Positions 32,739-41,980 are shown, numbered from the stretch's first letter. The stretch: DNA of 64,000 bases from UBA1941 sp046329575 (GCA_046329575.1 JAXLUJ010000004.1:186001-250000), one strand, 5' to 3'. Notes: generated from the sequence alone by a model not told the origin. Made by a program: numbers and translations.

Positions 32739-33310
32739 AAAACCCGCTGCATCTTAAAACGAACCGAAACAGGTGGCGCCGCATCGGTTGAATCATAGTT
32801 AATGAGCATATTCAGTTCGCCGCCGCTGTACGTACCGCTTCCGTAAACATCCGTGTAACCTGCCGGCGATTGATGGAATATTTCGATGGTGTTTTCATAA
32901 GCTTTTACCGTACCATAAACAGTTAAGCCGTGATAGGTTGGCTTGATTTTAAGCTGCAATAAACTGGGTGGACCATTTGCATAGATTTTTGCTTCGTAAG
33001 TGGTAGTGCTGGAACCAACCGTTTGAATTACGTGAAAAGAATCGGTAAAAAGATCGGTAACCAGTTCATCGCAATGGATGCCCTGGTATCCGGCCGCACA
33101 TTTGCATAAACCGCCCTTACACGTTCCGCCGTTGTTACACACTACCCCCACGCATAGATCCTTTTCGCAGTGGTCGCCGGAATAGTTTTCGGTGCAAATG
33201 CATTTGGCATTAATACAAGTTCCTCCATTCTGACAATCTTTACATTGTTTGCAAGAATTAGCTGATAAAATCAGCAATAACATCATCATTAAGCCTCCAA
33301 AATTCTTCAT
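32735..33310 (-). CDS. Lipoprotein with two EGF-like domains
   Basis: 191 residues from the ATG at 33310; the frame is open to 33388 but the lipoprotein signal (MMMLLLILSANSC) would then be internal. Two EGF-like modules follow directly: CQNGGTCINAKCICTENYSG and CNNGGTCKGGLCKCAAGYQG, each with six Cys and the CxCxxGYxGxxC ending. The remaining 110 residues are beta-rich (LKIKPTYHGLTVYGTVKAYE) and unknown. EGF-like modules are mainly eukaryotic but recur in Bacteroidota lipoproteins. Confidence 0.82.
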   Translation of the reverse strand: MKNFGGLMMMLLLILSANSCKQCKDCQNGGTCINAKCICTENYSGDHCEKDLCVGVVCNNGGTCKGGLCKCAAGYQGIHCDELVTDLFTDSFHVIQTVGSSTTTYEAKIYANGPPSLLQLKIKPTYHGLTVYGTVKAYENTIEIFHQSPAGYTDVYGSGTYSGGELNMLINYDSTDAAPPVSVRFKMQRVF

Positions 33311-33416
33311 GCTGTTAGTAACTGGTGCAGCACAATGATAACAACCTTTCCTGCTAAAATACGAATCGCAATCCGCGTTATCCACCAAGGCATAAATACA
33401 ATTAAGCTGATTCTTA

Positions 33417-33424
33417 TATTTTCG
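33417..33424 (+). promoter_or_regulatory. Variant -7 box TATTTTCG
   Basis: TAnnTTCG, 20 nt before the acyl-CoA dehydrogenase start. The same variant occurs at 14730 (TAAATTCG), 35526 (TATATTCG), 36914 and 53355 (TATTTTCG) upstream of other starts; no -33 TTTG is clear for this one. Confidence 0.3.
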
Positions 33425-33444
33425 CGCTGCAAAACGTAAAAAAT

Positions 33445-34623
33445 ATGAAGTCAGATTTGTATCAACATCATGATTATTATTTGGTCGACGATCTGTTGAC
33501 CGCTGAACATAAATTGATTCGGGAAAGTGTTCGTTCTTATGTTAAAGAAAAACTCTCTCCTATTATTGAAGATTATGCTCAAAGAGCTGAATTTCCAAAG
33601 CACATCATTAAGGAACTTGGTGAAATTGGCGCTTTCGGCCCAAATATTCCCTCAAAATATGGAGGTGGCGGTTTGGACGAGATCAGCTACGGTATTATTA
33701 TGCAGGAACTGGAACGCTGCGATTCCGGTATTCGATCCACAGCCAGTGTGCAGGGTTCGTTGGTGATGTATCCTATTTATAAGTACGGCAGCGAAGAGCA
33801 AAAAATGAAATATCTGCCGAAATTGGCGAAAGGCGAAATGTTCGGTTGTTTCGGCCTTACCGAACCGAACCACGGTTCCAATCCCGGCGGTATGGAAACC
33901 AATTTTCGCGATGCCGGCACTCATTATGTTTTGAATGGAGCAAAAATGTGGATTAGCAATGCGCCACTTGCTGATATTGCCGTGGTTTGGGCAAAAGATG
34001 AAACAGGCAAAATCAGAGGATTGGTAGTTGAAAGAGGCATGGAAGGGTTTACCACACCTACTACCCATGGCAAATGGAGCCTCCGCGCATCATGTACCGG
34101 CGAACTGGTATTTGATAATGTTAAAGTTCCTAAAGAGAACTTACTTCCTAACGTAGAAGGTTTGAAAGGCCCACTGGGTTGCTTATCAAGCGCGCGTTAC
34201 GGTATCGCCTGGGGCGCCATTGGAGCGGCGTTAGACTGCTATGATACAGCATTGCGTTACAGCAAGGAACGCATTCAGTTTGGCAAGCCCATCGGACAGT
34301 TTCAGTTGCAACAGAAAAAACTGGCCGAAATGATTACAGAAATTACGAAAGCTCAGCTTTTAGTTTGGCGTCTGGGAGTTTTAAAAAATGAAGGAAAGGC
34401 TACTCCCGCTCAAATCAGTATGTCGAAACGCAATAGTTGTGAAATTGCATTGGATATTGCAAGAAATGCAAGGCAAATGCTAGGCGGAATGGGTATTACC
34501 GGCGAATATCCGATAATGCGCCATTTGATGAACCTTGAAACTGTGATAACCTATGAAGGTACACATGATATTCATTTATTGATTACCGGCATGGACGTTA
34601 CCGGTCTTAACGCGTTCTCGTAA
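33445..34623 (+). CDS. Acyl-CoA dehydrogenase, glutaryl-CoA dehydrogenase-like
   Basis: 392 residues, FAD-dependent. Family blocks: CFGLTEPNHGSNPGGMET (flavin/substrate), KMWISNAPLADIAVVWAKD, GPLGCLSSARYGIAWGAIG and the catalytic Glu in VITYEGTHDIHLLITG. These forms match glutaryl-CoA dehydrogenase, which oxidises and decarboxylates glutaryl-CoA in lysine and tryptophan catabolism. The ALDH7-type enzyme at 3902 could belong to the same lysine route, but they are 28 kb apart. Followed with no gap by the bestrophin gene. Confidence 0.9.
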   Translation: MKSDLYQHHDYYLVDDLLTAEHKLIRESVRSYVKEKLSPIIEDYAQRAEFPKHIIKELGEIGAFGPNIPSKYGGGGLDEISYGIIMQELERCDSGIRSTASVQGSLVMYPIYKYGSEEQKMKYLPKLAKGEMFGCFGLTEPNHGSNPGGMETNFRDAGTHYVLNGAKMWISNAPLADIAVVWAKDETGKIRGLVVERGMEGFTTPTTHGKWSLRASCTGELVFDNVKVPKENLLPNVEGLKGPLGCLSSARYGIAWGAIGAALDCYDTALRYSKERIQFGKPIGQFQLQQKKLAEMITEITKAQLLVWRLGVLKNEGKATPAQISMSKRNSCEIALDIARNARQMLGGMGITGEYPIMRHLMNLETVITYEGTHDIHLLITGMDVTGLNAFS

Positions 34624-35520
34624 GTGATTTCCTACAATCCTAAAGATTGGTTCACCTTTATTTTTCGCTTTCATAAGGCGGACACCTTTAGGCAATTGTT
34701 GCCCTTAATGGTAACTATCGGTATGTATTCTGGTGTGGTGGTTTGGATTGAACTGGATGTGTTGAAGTTGGGCGCTGATAGCAAATTGAAGAATCTTTCG
34801 ATACTTCATACTTTACTCACTTTTGTAATTTCTACATTGTTGGTTTTTCGTACCAACACCGCCTATGAACGATGGTGGGACGGCAGAAAGTTTTGGGGCG
34901 CGCTGGTTAATAGCAGCCGCAATCTAAGCTTAAAGTTGCACGCCATGCTTCCAATTGAAGATCGTCAAACCAGATTGTTTTTTGGCACCATGATTGGCAA
35001 TTTCCCAATCCTGTTGAAGAACCACCTCAGAGATGAACATCGTCATGAAAAATTACACGATAACCATCTTTTCAATCGAGGCGAAATTAACGCGCAAATT
35101 CACGCGCCAATGTACCTTACCCGAAAGCTATTTGACGTTACAATCGAATTGAAAAATGCAGGTAAATTTTCATCTGAAGACTTGCTTTTCCTGAACGCAG
35201 AGCTTATGTCGTTTGCCGATATTTGCGGTGCCTGCGAAAGGATCAAATCAACCCCAATTCCTTATTCCTACAGTTCCTTCATGAAAAAGTTTATCTTTTT
35301 CTTTGTGATGACGCTCCCGCTCACTCTTTCCTTTTCATTGGGATATAATTGCATTCCGGTAATTGTATTCATTTTCTACGTGCTCGCTAGTTTAGAATTC
35401 ATTGCAGAAGAAATTGAAGATCCGTTTGGGAAAGATCAGAACGATCTTCCATTAGAATCGATAAGCAAAAAGATTCGGAAATCAGTTTACGAAATCCTTG
35501 AAATACCTGAACTTCCATAA
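34624..35520 (+). CDS. Bestrophin family ion channel
   Basis: 298 residues, bestrophin/UPF0187 family, forming pentameric anion or cation channels in the inner membrane. Blocks visible: VFRTNTAYERWWDGRKFWGALVN (cut here to its core TNTAYERWWDGRKFWG), PIPYSYSSFMKKFIFFF and EIEDPFGKDQNDLPLESI. About four membrane segments. The start is a GTG that begins on the base after the TAA of the previous gene; no other start fits, so coupling through reinitiation is likely. Confidence 0.9.
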   Translation: MISYNPKDWFTFIFRFHKADTFRQLLPLMVTIGMYSGVVVWIELDVLKLGADSKLKNLSILHTLLTFVISTLLVFRTNTAYERWWDGRKFWGALVNSSRNLSLKLHAMLPIEDRQTRLFFGTMIGNFPILLKNHLRDEHRHEKLHDNHLFNRGEINAQIHAPMYLTRKLFDVTIELKNAGKFSSEDLLFLNAELMSFADICGACERIKSTPIPYSYSSFMKKFIFFFVMTLPLTLSFSLGYNCIPVIVFIFYVLASLEFIAEEIEDPFGKDQNDLPLESISKKIRKSVYEILEIPELP

Positions 35521-35546
35521 TTATTTATATTCGCAAAAACGCACAG

Positions 35547-35894
35547 ATGAGAAAATTGCTTGTGCTCTCTGTACTGGGAGCTATGATCCTGACTCTAGCC
35601 AATTGTAAAAGCACCAAAAGTGCGGTTTCTGAAAAGCCGAAGGAAGAAAAGTTGGTGCCCTATGCTCCTACTGAAGCAAATGCTTTGGCTCATAAATATG
35701 ATCTGAACGATCTTAAGAAAGGCCGGGAAATTTTTGTGGCTTCTTGCCAACAATGTCATCGTCTTTTCCCGGTAGATAAGCATGACTATGACGGTTGGGC
35801 ACAAACTTTAGAGCGTATGGCTCCCAAAGCGCATTTAGATCCCAATCAAAAGGATCAGGTGTTGAAATATCTGAGCAGTTGGAGCGCTAACTAA
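35547..35894 (+). CDS. Monohaem c-type cytochrome lipoprotein
   Basis: 115 residues. Lipoprotein signal with LTLANCKS, a Lys/Glu-rich linker, then one haem site CQQCHRLFP at about residues 71-75 and a later Met (ERMAPKAHL) that may be the sixth ligand. A small electron carrier at the periplasmic face or the outer membrane. A TATATTCG box lies 13 nt upstream of the start. The stop overlaps the convergent ABC gene by 4 bp. Confidence 0.8.
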   Translation: MRKLLVLSVLGAMILTLANCKSTKSAVSEKPKEEKLVPYAPTEANALAHKYDLNDLKKGREIFVASCQQCHRLFPVDKHDYDGWAQTLERMAPKAHLDPNQKDQVLKYLSSWSAN

Positions 35895-36604
35895 TTCGGA
35901 GATTTTAATATTTCAGGTTGGTTTTCTTTGTCGTATTCAATTAAACCGTCTCTTAATCCCATAATACGCCTCGCATGACGAGCAATATCTTCTTCGTGCG
36001 TTACCAATATCACCGTATTTCCCTTGTTGTGAATTTCCTGAAATAAGGCCATGATCTCATAGGATGTTTTTGTATCAAGATTTCCGGTGGGTTCATCGGC
36101 CAGAATAATGGATGGATTGTTTACTAAGGCTCGCGCAACAGCTACCCTCTGGCGCTGACCGCCGGAAAGCTGGTTCGGCTTGTGGTCCATCCGGTCGGCC
36201 AAGCCCACTTGCTCCATCACGTACTCCGTCCTTTCTCTTCGTTCAGCAGCACTAAGCCCTGCATAAACTAATGGCAACGCCACATTTTCCAGGGCCGACA
36301 GTCTGGGTAACAGATTGAATGTTTGAAAAACAAAGCCGATCTCCTTATTCCGTACGTGAGCCAGTTCATCGTCCGTCATTCGCGCTACTTCTGTATTGTT
36401 TAAGCGATAAGAGCCAGAAGTTGGTGTGTCTAAACAACCCAAAATGTTCATTAGGGTTGATTTGCCGGAACCTGAGGGTCCCATTAAAGCTACATATTCA
36501 TTCCTTTTGATTTCAAGTGAAACATCCTTGAGCGCATAAATCATTTGGCTGCCCAGCAAATATTCTTTTCGAACATTTGAAATTGAAATTACCGAATTGC
36601 TCAT
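35891..36604 (-). CDS. ABC transporter ATPase, LolD/MacB type
   Basis: 237 residues from the ATG at 36604 (MSNSVISISNVRKEY); the open frame reaches 36661 but would overlap gatC by more than 50 bases. Walker A GPSGSGKST, Q-loop VFQTFNLLPRLSALENV, signature LSGGQRQRVAVARAL, Walker B IILADEPTGNLD, H-loop VILVTHE. This form serves MacB/FtsX/LolCE-type mechanotransmission permeases, but no permease gene is adjacent. It starts one base after the gatC stop, so it is co-transcribed with it. Confidence 0.92.
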   Translation of the reverse strand: MSNSVISISNVRKEYLLGSQMIYALKDVSLEIKRNEYVALMGPSGSGKSTLMNILGCLDTPTSGSYRLNNTEVARMTDDELAHVRNKEIGFVFQTFNLLPRLSALENVALPLVYAGLSAAERRERTEYVMEQVGLADRMDHKPNQLSGGQRQRVAVARALVNNPSIILADEPTGNLDTKTSYEIMALFQEIHNKGNTVILVTHEEDIARHARRIMGLRDGLIEYDKENQPEILKSPN

Positions 36605-36605
36605 C

Positions 36606-36896
36606 TTACTTTTTGATAACTTTCGGAACCTTGAAGAAATCAGAATCCTTTTGTGGGGCATTCAAAAGTGCATCTTCCTTTGATACCTGGCCATGCACAT
36701 CATCTTCCCGAAGCACCGCCTCCTCTTCGTTCATATAAATCAATGGTGCGATCCCATCAACATTTACTTCGGTAAGTTTATCAACCATGTCCAATATCTT
36801 CTGTAGGTCCTGTTGGATCAAAATTTTAGAATTTGCATCAAATTCCAATTTCGAAAGTTCCGCCAAACGGTCAACCAATGCGCTATCGATCTTCAT
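36606..36896 (-). CDS. gatC: Aspartyl/glutamyl-tRNA amidotransferase subunit C
   Basis: 96 residues of GatC type: VDRLAELSKLEFDANSK at the start, DKLTEVNVDGIAPLIYMNEE, LREDDVHGQVSKEDALLNAP, ending FFKVPKVIKK. Stabilises GatA in GatCAB, which converts Glu-tRNA(Gln) or Asp-tRNA(Asn). gatA and gatB are elsewhere. A minus-strand TAGGTTTG box is 26 nt upstream. Confidence 0.93.
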   Translation of the reverse strand: MKIDSALVDRLAELSKLEFDANSKILIQQDLQKILDMVDKLTEVNVDGIAPLIYMNEEEAVLREDDVHGQVSKEDALLNAPQKDSDFFKVPKVIKK

Positions 36897-36921
36897 TATC
36901 TTTGTGATTCTTATATTTTCG

Positions 36922-36929
36922 CAAACCTA
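36922..36929 (-). promoter_or_regulatory. -7 box TAGGTTTG for gatC
   Basis: Minus-strand TAnnTTTG match 26 nt before the gatC start, in the divergent gap with trpS. The + strand of the same gap has TATCTTTG at 36897 and TATTTTCG at 36914 for trpS, so the region may hold overlapping divergent promoters. Confidence 0.35.
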
Positions 36930-36994
36930 AACAATTGGATTCAGTTCGCTTCTCAAAATTCGAACAATGTATGCTATCATTTTCTTTTTAATTA

Positions 36995-38014
36995 ATGGTT
37001 ATGAAACGAGAAATTACGGTTAGCGGCGTTCGGCCCACAGGAAAACAACATTTGGGAAATTATCTGGGCGCCGTTAAAAGTTTTGTAAAGATGCAGGATG
37101 AATATGCCGGATATTTCTTTATAGCCGATTATCATTCCCTTACTACGCATCCAAAGGCGGCTGATTTACAACAAAATGTAAAACAGACGCTGATTGAATA
37201 TTTGGCCTGTGGTCTTGATCCTGAAAAATGTGTGCTGTTCGCTCAAAGCGATGTACCACAGGTTATCGAATTATATCTGATCTTCAATATGCTGGCTTAT
37301 GTCGGCGAACTCGAAAAGGTTCCAACCTTCAAGGAAAAGGTAAGAAGTCAACCGGATAATGTGAATGCCGGATTGCTTACTTACCCGGTATTGATGGCCG
37401 CCGACATTCTAATCCATCATGCAGCTAAAGTTCCGATTGGGAAAGACCAAATGCAACATTTGGAAATGGCCCGAAATTTCGGAAATCGGTTTAATTACCT
37501 TTATGGTGTTAATTATTTTACAGAACCTCACGGATTCACCTATTCTGAAAATCCGGTTTCCGTTCCCAGTCTTAACGGCCAGGGAAAAATGAGCAAATCT
37601 AAGGGAGAGAATTCCGTCATTTATCTATCAGATGCGCCTGATGTAATTCGGAAAAAAATCATGAAACTGACTACCGATAGCGGCCCAACACAAATGAATC
37701 AGGAAAAGCCGGAAGCTATTCTTAATGCCTTTGCGCTTCTTGGTCTGGTAAGCAGTGCGGAAACCGTTTCATTTTTCGAGGAACAGTATAACCAATGCTC
37801 GATTCGCTATGGAGATATGAAGAAACAGTTGGCAGAAGATATGGTGGCTTATCTTAAACCCATATCTGACAGAATTACGGAGTATACGGGTAATGAAGTT
37901 TTACTGAATCGAATCCTGGCGGAAGGCGCTGAAAAGGCACGAAACAGCGCCATAAAAACGGTATCAGAAGTGCGCGAAATAATCGGGTTGAAAAAATTTC
38001 CGGCCGGTACTTAG
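36995..38014 (+). CDS. trpS: Tryptophanyl-tRNA synthetase
   Basis: 339 residues, class I synthetase. SGVRPTGKQHLGNYLGAVK holds the HIGH-like element, DYHSLTTHP and AADILIHHAAKVPIGKDQ the substrate pocket, KMSKSKG the second signature. Start ATG at 36995, with another ATG two codons later. Its stop overlaps the convergent glutathione peroxidase by 4 bp. Confidence 0.97.
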   Translation: MVMKREITVSGVRPTGKQHLGNYLGAVKSFVKMQDEYAGYFFIADYHSLTTHPKAADLQQNVKQTLIEYLACGLDPEKCVLFAQSDVPQVIELYLIFNMLAYVGELEKVPTFKEKVRSQPDNVNAGLLTYPVLMAADILIHHAAKVPIGKDQMQHLEMARNFGNRFNYLYGVNYFTEPHGFTYSENPVSVPSLNGQGKMSKSKGENSVIYLSDAPDVIRKKIMKLTTDSGPTQMNQEKPEAILNAFALLGLVSSAETVSFFEEQYNQCSIRYGDMKKQLAEDMVAYLKPISDRITEYTGNEVLLNRILAEGAEKARNSAIKTVSEVREIIGLKKFPAGT

Positions 38015-38553
38015 TTTTTCCCTTCCAGTTCCGCTTCCACCGCTTTGATAAATTCAGGATCTTCTACGGTTGTAGGTGGGGAAAAGTAACGCACTACTTC
38101 TCCTTTACGGTTGATCAAGTATTTCTGAAAATTCCAGCTTACTTTCGAATCACTTACACCGTTCTCAGATTTTGAAGTAAGAAATTTGTATAACGGAGCC
38201 ATATCTTTTCCTTTTACAGATATTTTAGAAAACATCGGGAAGGTAACATCGTATTTTGAGGTGCAAAAAGCCTTGATATCACCATCATTACCGGGTTCTT
38301 GGCCCATAAAATTGTTTGCAGGGAATCCGAGTACTACCAAGCCACGATCTTTGTATTTTCGGTATAACTTTTCAATGGAAGCATATTGCGGTGTAAAGCC
38401 ACAATGCGAGGCCACATTAATTATCACTACCACCTTACCCGAATATTCCGATAGGGAAACCGTATGATTGTTGATATCCGTTACCGAAAACTTATAGATG
38501 GAATTGCCAGAAGGCACCAAAGCCAACAGGATTAAACAAACGAAAACCTTCAT
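38011..38553 (-). CDS. Glutathione peroxidase family protein
   Basis: 180 residues with an N-terminal signal (VFVCLILLALVPSGNS), suggesting a periplasmic location. Catalytic set of the family: Cys51 in NVASHCGFTPQY, Gln in FPANNFMGQEPG, Trp in VSWNFQKYL. It uses Cys, not selenocysteine. In most bacteria the reductant is thioredoxin-like rather than glutathione. Monocistronic. Confidence 0.92.
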   Translation of the reverse strand: MKVFVCLILLALVPSGNSIYKFSVTDINNHTVSLSEYSGKVVVIINVASHCGFTPQYASIEKLYRKYKDRGLVVLGFPANNFMGQEPGNDGDIKAFCTSKYDVTFPMFSKISVKGKDMAPLYKFLTSKSENGVSDSKVSWNFQKYLINRKGEVVRYFSPPTTVEDPEFIKAVEAELEGKN

Positions 38554-38801
38554 GATCTTTATGTTTTATAGATATAAATCTATGCCGAATTGATAAGATT
38601 ATGGCGATGGCGCAGTTTTTTTATTGGTAAAAAGGTAAAGGTTACAGATTTGCTTAAATTTTTTCAAATTGATTATCAATTATTTATGACACACCATGTA
38701 ACTTTTTCACTTTGGGATGTTGACAACAGCAAAAAGCCAACCTATTTTGCCCGTGCTTTCGAACAGGAAGATCCATATTCAAAAATCAAAAATCAAAGAA
38801 A

Positions 38802-39989
38802 ATGACCTCAGTAAAAACAATGTTCACCGCCCTTGTAGCTACAGCAAGCCTGAATGCTTTTGCAGGAACCTGTCCTGCCCTTTCAGGTGAGTACAAAATT
38901 GGCAAATCCGGTGATTATCAAAACATTGCCGCAGCAATTCAAGCACTTCAGTGTGGCGGTGTTAGCGGTGCGGTTAATTTTCTGATTGAAGATGGTAAAT
39001 ACAGCGAGCGCATTGAAATTGGTGAAATCGCCGGCGCTTCTGCTCAGAATACAATTACTTTTGAATCTACTAAGGGAAATAACGGAGATGTTGTATTAGG
39101 ATCTAACACCCCGGACGCTCCTTATACTATCGGTTTGAACAACACCTCTTATGTTCATTTCGAAAATCTGACCATTGAAAATAAAACCGGAAACACCGGA
39201 AATGCAGTTCGAGTGGATGGTGCTGCCAACAACATCACTTTCAAAAATGTGGTGATGGATGGTACCGATAAGCAAGTAACTGGTGCTAATAGCGCTGTGC
39301 TTTACTTCACTGCTAACGGTACAAAAAACAACGTTATAGTTGAAGATTGTGAGATTAATAACGGAAGTACCGGTTTCTTTAAAGGTGGTGCTGCTCAAAG
39401 CGACACTCGTACTTCAATCACCGGTACATTGTTCTTCAACCAATATGAAGGTGCCATTTCATTAAATAACGAAGAGGCTCCGATCATCAGCAATAACGTG
39501 GTGAGCTCTGTTTCGAATAATAAAAATTACAAAGCTATCGCCTTAGATAAGGTTAATGGCAACATCATTGTAAGCAACAATGTGGTAAATGCAGTAAACG
39601 GAAGTTACGGTTTAGCCATGAACAATTGTGAAGGTGCCAGCAGCAACTACGGCAGTATTACCAACAACTCCTTGAATGTAGGTGGCGACAATACCATGTA
39701 TGGCATGTACCTTAGCGGAAATACTGACAATCAGGTTTTCAACTTCAACCGCGTAAAACTTACCCGTTCTAATGCATCAGCTGCAAACCAGGGTTACTAT
39801 CGCAATTCTGGAACAGGTTCAAACATCAACCTGCTGAATAACATTTTCTTCGACCTTAATACCGGTGGATATACCATCCTCGGAAATACCTATAAGGATT
39901 TTTTCAATCAATTGCCTTCACAAAGCAATCCGTCACTGAATGTTTCCGCAAACGGAATCATGATCGAGAAAGTGACACCGGCTAACTAG
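38802..39989 (+). CDS. Exported right-handed beta-helix protein
   Basis: 395 residues. Signal peptide TMFTALVATASLNAFA, then a parallel beta-helix pattern along the whole length with repeated N-rich turns: YVHFENLTIENKTGN, NNITFKNVVMDG, GAISLNNEEAPIISNNVVSS, GNIIVSNNVVN, YGSITNNSLNVGG. Pectate-lyase-like fold (NosD/Pel superfamily), but I see no clear catalytic residues and no T9SS sorting domain at the C terminus (MIEKVTPAN). Possibly surface adhesion or polysaccharide binding (inference). The 248-bp gap before it is AT-rich, and I see no convincing promoter there. Confidence 0.75.
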   Translation: MTSVKTMFTALVATASLNAFAGTCPALSGEYKIGKSGDYQNIAAAIQALQCGGVSGAVNFLIEDGKYSERIEIGEIAGASAQNTITFESTKGNNGDVVLGSNTPDAPYTIGLNNTSYVHFENLTIENKTGNTGNAVRVDGAANNITFKNVVMDGTDKQVTGANSAVLYFTANGTKNNVIVEDCEINNGSTGFFKGGAAQSDTRTSITGTLFFNQYEGAISLNNEEAPIISNNVVSSVSNNKNYKAIALDKVNGNIIVSNNVVNAVNGSYGLAMNNCEGASSNYGSITNNSLNVGGDNTMYGMYLSGNTDNQVFNFNRVKLTRSNASAANQGYYRNSGTGSNINLLNNIFFDLNTGGYTILGNTYKDFFNQLPSQSNPSLNVSANGIMIEKVTPAN

Positions 39990-40020
39990 GATTTTTGAAA
40001 CTTTGATATGGACAAAGTGA

Positions 40021-40048
40021 AAACCTCCCTCAAAAAGGGAGGTTTTTT
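40021..40048 (+). terminator. Intrinsic terminator after beta-helix gene
   Basis: AAACCTCCCT, loop of five, AGGGAGGTTT, then T. Confidence 0.9.
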
Positions 40049-40114
40049 AATTTGGGAACGGCAACGGAACTTTTTTTTCTTTCCTTCGTATGTAATCAAG
40101 TTAAAACCCATTTC

Positions 40115-40564
40115 ATGGATATTCAGATTCCACCAAAACGACTTCGCCGCCTTTTATTAGTTGAAGACAATCCAGGAGACATTCGTTTAACCCGCGAAGC
40201 TATAAAGGAAAGTGGAGTGGAAATCGACATGCAGGTGGTTTCCGATGGCGAACTGGTTATGGATTACCTAATGAAGAAGGGTAATTTCATAGATGCAGTG
40301 AGGCCGGAATTGATCATGCTTGATCTCAATCTACCCAAAAAGAATGGTTTGGAAATTCTGAAAGAGATCAAGGCGAACGACAAGCTCAGGCGAATTCCGG
40401 TGATTGCCGTAACCACTTCTGAAGCCGATCATGATGTACATCGGGCCTATGATTTAGGCGCAAATGCCTACATTTTAAAACCGGTTGATTTTGACGATTT
40501 CACCAGAGTGTTACAACAACTGGAAAATTTCTGGTTCAAAGTAGTAAAACTCGCAAACGATTAA
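40115..40564 (+). CDS. Response regulator, Rcp1-like single receiver domain
   Basis: 149 residues from the ATG at 40115; the open frame back to 40052 starts with TTG and is unlikely. CheY-like receiver: acidic pair in LLLVEDNPGDIRLTREA, phosphoacceptor Asp in LIMLDLNLPKKNGLEILKEI, Thr in VIAVTTSEADHDV, Lys in YILKPVDF. Its form (VEDNPGDIRL, LPKKNGLE) is that of Rcp1, the partner of phytochrome-like histidine kinases. It lies 3 bp before a second regulator and close to a PAS kinase at 42031 on the other strand, so they probably work together. Confidence 0.92.
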   Translation: MDIQIPPKRLRRLLLVEDNPGDIRLTREAIKESGVEIDMQVVSDGELVMDYLMKKGNFIDAVRPELIMLDLNLPKKNGLEILKEIKANDKLRRIPVIAVTTSEADHDVHRAYDLGANAYILKPVDFDDFTRVLQQLENFWFKVVKLAND

Positions 40565-40567
40565 CCT

Positions 40568-41305
40568 ATGGAATACAATGAACTCAAAGTACTGGTAATA
40601 GAAGACAATGCCGGCGATGCCTTTCTGATAAAATTTTACTTAGGCGAATCGATGTCGCCCAAGTTTCATTTTTTCCATGCTGAAAATTTAGCCACGGCAG
40701 AAACTTTTCTTGCGCGAGAAAAGTTCGATATAGTGTTGATGGACCTAAACCTCCCTGACAGTGTAGGTTTAGCTACCATCAAAAAAGTGTTAGACAAATA
40801 CCCTAATAATTTGGTAATCGTGCTTACCGGTCTTACTGATGAAAAAGTAGGTTTGGAAACGGTACGTTACGGCGCACAGGACTTTTTGGTTAAAGGGAAG
40901 TTCGATGGCAAGGTGTTGATTTCATCAATAATGTTTGCATTTGAACGGTTCCATCTTAATAAGGAATTGAATAAAGGGGAAGAACGGTTCAACAATCTGC
41001 AATGGCTGATGCAAACCGGGTATATTGAAATTGATGTAGAGAAGAAACTGGTGTTTTTATCAAAACCTCTATTGGAAGAATTGGGACTACCAATGGAAAA
41101 AGAAATTTCAGGGTTACGAGAAACCTTGGAGCAGTTTGAAAATCCGGAAGAAATTGTTCAAATGTTTCAGAATGTTGCGGGAAGCAGTGATGAACATGAA
41201 ATTCAGTTCCGCCACAAAATGTACACTAAAGGCGAGGCTCGGCTTCGCTGGAAAATGCAACACACCGGGAAAATTATAGGCGCGGTGTTTCCCGTACGTA
41301 AATAA
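40568..41305 (+). CDS. Response regulator with C-terminal PAS-like region
   Basis: 245 residues. Receiver domain at about 1-130: VIEDNAGDAFLIKFYL, phosphoacceptor in IVLMDLNLPDSVGLATIK, VIVLTGLTDEKV, FLVKGKFDGKVL. Residues 140-245 look PAS-like without a known ligand motif (EERFNNLQWLMQTGYIEIDV, EIQFRHKMYTKGEARLRWKM). No output enzymatic or DNA-binding domain. Likely phosphorelay intermediate with the upstream regulator. It abuts the convergent gene with no spacing. Confidence 0.85.
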   Translation: MEYNELKVLVIEDNAGDAFLIKFYLGESMSPKFHFFHAENLATAETFLAREKFDIVLMDLNLPDSVGLATIKKVLDKYPNNLVIVLTGLTDEKVGLETVRYGAQDFLVKGKFDGKVLISSIMFAFERFHLNKELNKGEERFNNLQWLMQTGYIEIDVEKKLVFLSKPLLEELGLPMEKEISGLRETLEQFENPEEIVQMFQNVAGSSDEHEIQFRHKMYTKGEARLRWKMQHTGKIIGAVFPVRK

Positions 41306-41980
41306 TTATTCGGCCAGTTTTAAAAGGGTGATGTCGTTGCAGGTATGCGATGGATACAAATTGTTACTGGTTTGAAAATCTACCAATGAGCTATCTGTTA
41401 TACGATCAAATGTTCCATTAATAACCACGGGATAATCATTAGCATTCAGTAGCTTTTGAACTTCCCAAATTTCAGCCTGAGAAGCACTTTTACCTACATT
41501 TTTGCCTTTTAGAAAGTCGTAAGCGGCCATTTTATCTTTCTCTTCCTGAATAGCTCCGGCAGTTACTCCCTTATTCAACACTGCTTCAATAACCTCGTCG
41601 GTTAAACCTTGTTCTTTCAAATCTCTCGATTCTACCAACCGCGATTCTAAAACCGCATTATACTGTTGTAGGGCGTGATATCTGTTGATTATAGATTGAG
41701 ATTCGCCAAATGCAGTCTTGGTTTTTGTTACATCAATTCCTGACCGCAGCCAAAGGGTTTTTCCCAAATCAGTAAGTTGTTTGCAATTTTCAAAATAATC
41801 CTGTAGCAGTGCGCGATCGTAATACAAATAATCAATTTTGGGATTTGGCGCATAATCAAATCGATTAATGTGCTCGTATCGTTGATGTTCCTCATAACGA
41901 TTAAACCCGTAAATAGCGGCTATTACTACGGCAATTAGGAAAGCGCCAGTCCAAAAGGGATTGCCGGAATATTCGGTCAT
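41306..41980 (-). CDS. Membrane-anchored protein with peptidoglycan-binding-like domain
   Basis: 224 residues. One N-terminal membrane helix (GAFLIAVVIAAIYGF), about 120 residues predicted helical and coiled, and a C-terminal PG_binding_1-like repeat: EIWEVQKLLNANDYPVVING, TFDRITDSSLVDFQTSNNLY. Probably spans the periplasm to touch murein, or a wall-sensing partner of the neighbouring kinase (inference). It lies 51 bp after the kinase gene on the same strand. Confidence 0.65.
   Translation of the reverse strand: MTEYSGNPFWTGAFLIAVVIAAIYGFNRYEEHQRYEHINRFDYAPNPKIDYLYYDRALLQDYFENCKQLTDLGKTLWLRSGIDVTKTKTAFGESQSIINRYHALQQYNAVLESRLVESRDLKEQGLTDEVIEAVLNKGVTAGAIQEEKDKMAAYDFLKGKNVGKSASQAEIWEVQKLLNANDYPVVINGTFDRITDSSLVDFQTSNNLYPSHTCNDITLLKLAE

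Noticed and set aside
38590..38805. 71-codon frame that overlaps the beta-helix start by 4 bp
   Set aside because: Composition is that of AT-rich noncoding DNA, with no signal, family match or promoter. The 4-bp overlap looks coincidental.
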